A DNA stretch of 5,561 bases, taken from positions 1 through 5,561 of the forward strand of contig JAEWAC010000271.1 in the NCBI GenBank assembly GCA_023391895.1. Reading direction: 5' to 3'. Positions 5,466-5,561 of this stretch are shown in pieces (position 1 is the stretch's first letter; every line of letters begins with the position of its first letter). The stretch comes from Bacteroidota bacterium. GTDB taxonomy: Bacteria; Bacteroidota; Bacteroidia; Chitinophagales; Chitinophagaceae. The translations under genes were made by a program, and so were the position numbers. The notes beneath the pieces are model-generated. The model saw only the letters and a program-made list of their open reading frames with translations, did no database searches and was not told the origin of the DNA.

Positions 5466-5561
5466 AAGATTATCCGTGAAGAGTAAATCAGGAAGACCTC
5501 TGGCCGCCAGCAACAAGTTGCTTTACTTCCCTGCTTCTTTGCTGATCTGAAAAAAGAAAAG

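Larger units (their letters stand above)
5212..5561. other. Upstream region of the lipoprotein gene to window end
   Basis: There is no large gene. It holds copy C of the dispersed motif, a promoter-like element (5436-5465, minus), an 18-codon minus frame with a ribosome site (5346-5402) and a 41-codon hydrophobic plus frame (5326-5451). The last 75 bases are richer in G+C and open in more than one frame: minus 5488-5561, ending in QLVAGGQRSS and a stop, and plus from about 5488 to the edge. A partial gene may begin there, but its strand cannot be decided from this window. Confidence 0.5.

Noticed and set aside
5476..5550. 24-codon plus frame starting with GTG, and the AGCAAC/GTTGCT dyad at 5509-5522
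   Set aside because: There is no ribosome site, the other frames are equally open, and the dyad is short; the strand of any edge gene is undecidable here.

Overview
The window looks like chromosomal DNA from a Bacteroidota bacterium, most likely of the Chitinophagaceae type; this is an inference from gene content and style, not a database match. The clues are two predicted lipoproteins, one with an acidic stretch right after its lipid cysteine, a secreted 3-keto-glycoside hydrolase family (DUF1080) protein, a collagen-like lipoprotein ending in an IPGG block, weak or absent Shine-Dalgarno sites at most starts, and candidate TTTG / TAnnTTTG promoter elements. GC content is moderate, and spacers between genes are long (about 150-380 bp) and AT-rich.

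Layout. Positions 1-201: upstream DNA with no gene recognised. 202-576 (+): small DUF3574 lipoprotein. 730-1665 (+): secreted two-domain protein with a C-terminal DUF1080 domain, closed by a perfect 14-bp hairpin at 1676-1709. 1710-2043: spacer. 2044-3000 (+): HtrA/DegP-type S1C serine protease with one PDZ domain and no signal peptide. 3001-3335: spacer. 3336-4307 (+): CorA-type divalent cation channel. 4308-4632: spacer holding the terminator of the facing gene. 4633-5211 (-): collagen-like lipoprotein. 5212-5561: upstream region of that gene, with a plausible promoter and small reading frames on both strands.

The genes do not form an obvious operon or pathway. Each seems to be its own transcription unit. 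Shared themes are envelope function (two lipoproteins, a secreted hydrolase-family protein, an ion channel) and protein quality control. No RNA gene, CRISPR array, insertion sequence, phage gene or defence system was recognised.

The least ordinary signal lies in the spacers. A 16-bp sequence, TTCTTCAAAA(C/A)CCCAT, occurs three times (two identical copies, one with a single mismatch), each in a different spacer and in the same orientation. Several weaker relatives are nearby, and none was noticed in the five main genes. A second theme is tiny reading frames around the collagen-like lipoprotein gene: an 18-codon frame behind a promoter-like element and an AGGAG site, and a 16-codon frame squeezed between the gene's stop codon and its terminator. 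These are candidates only.
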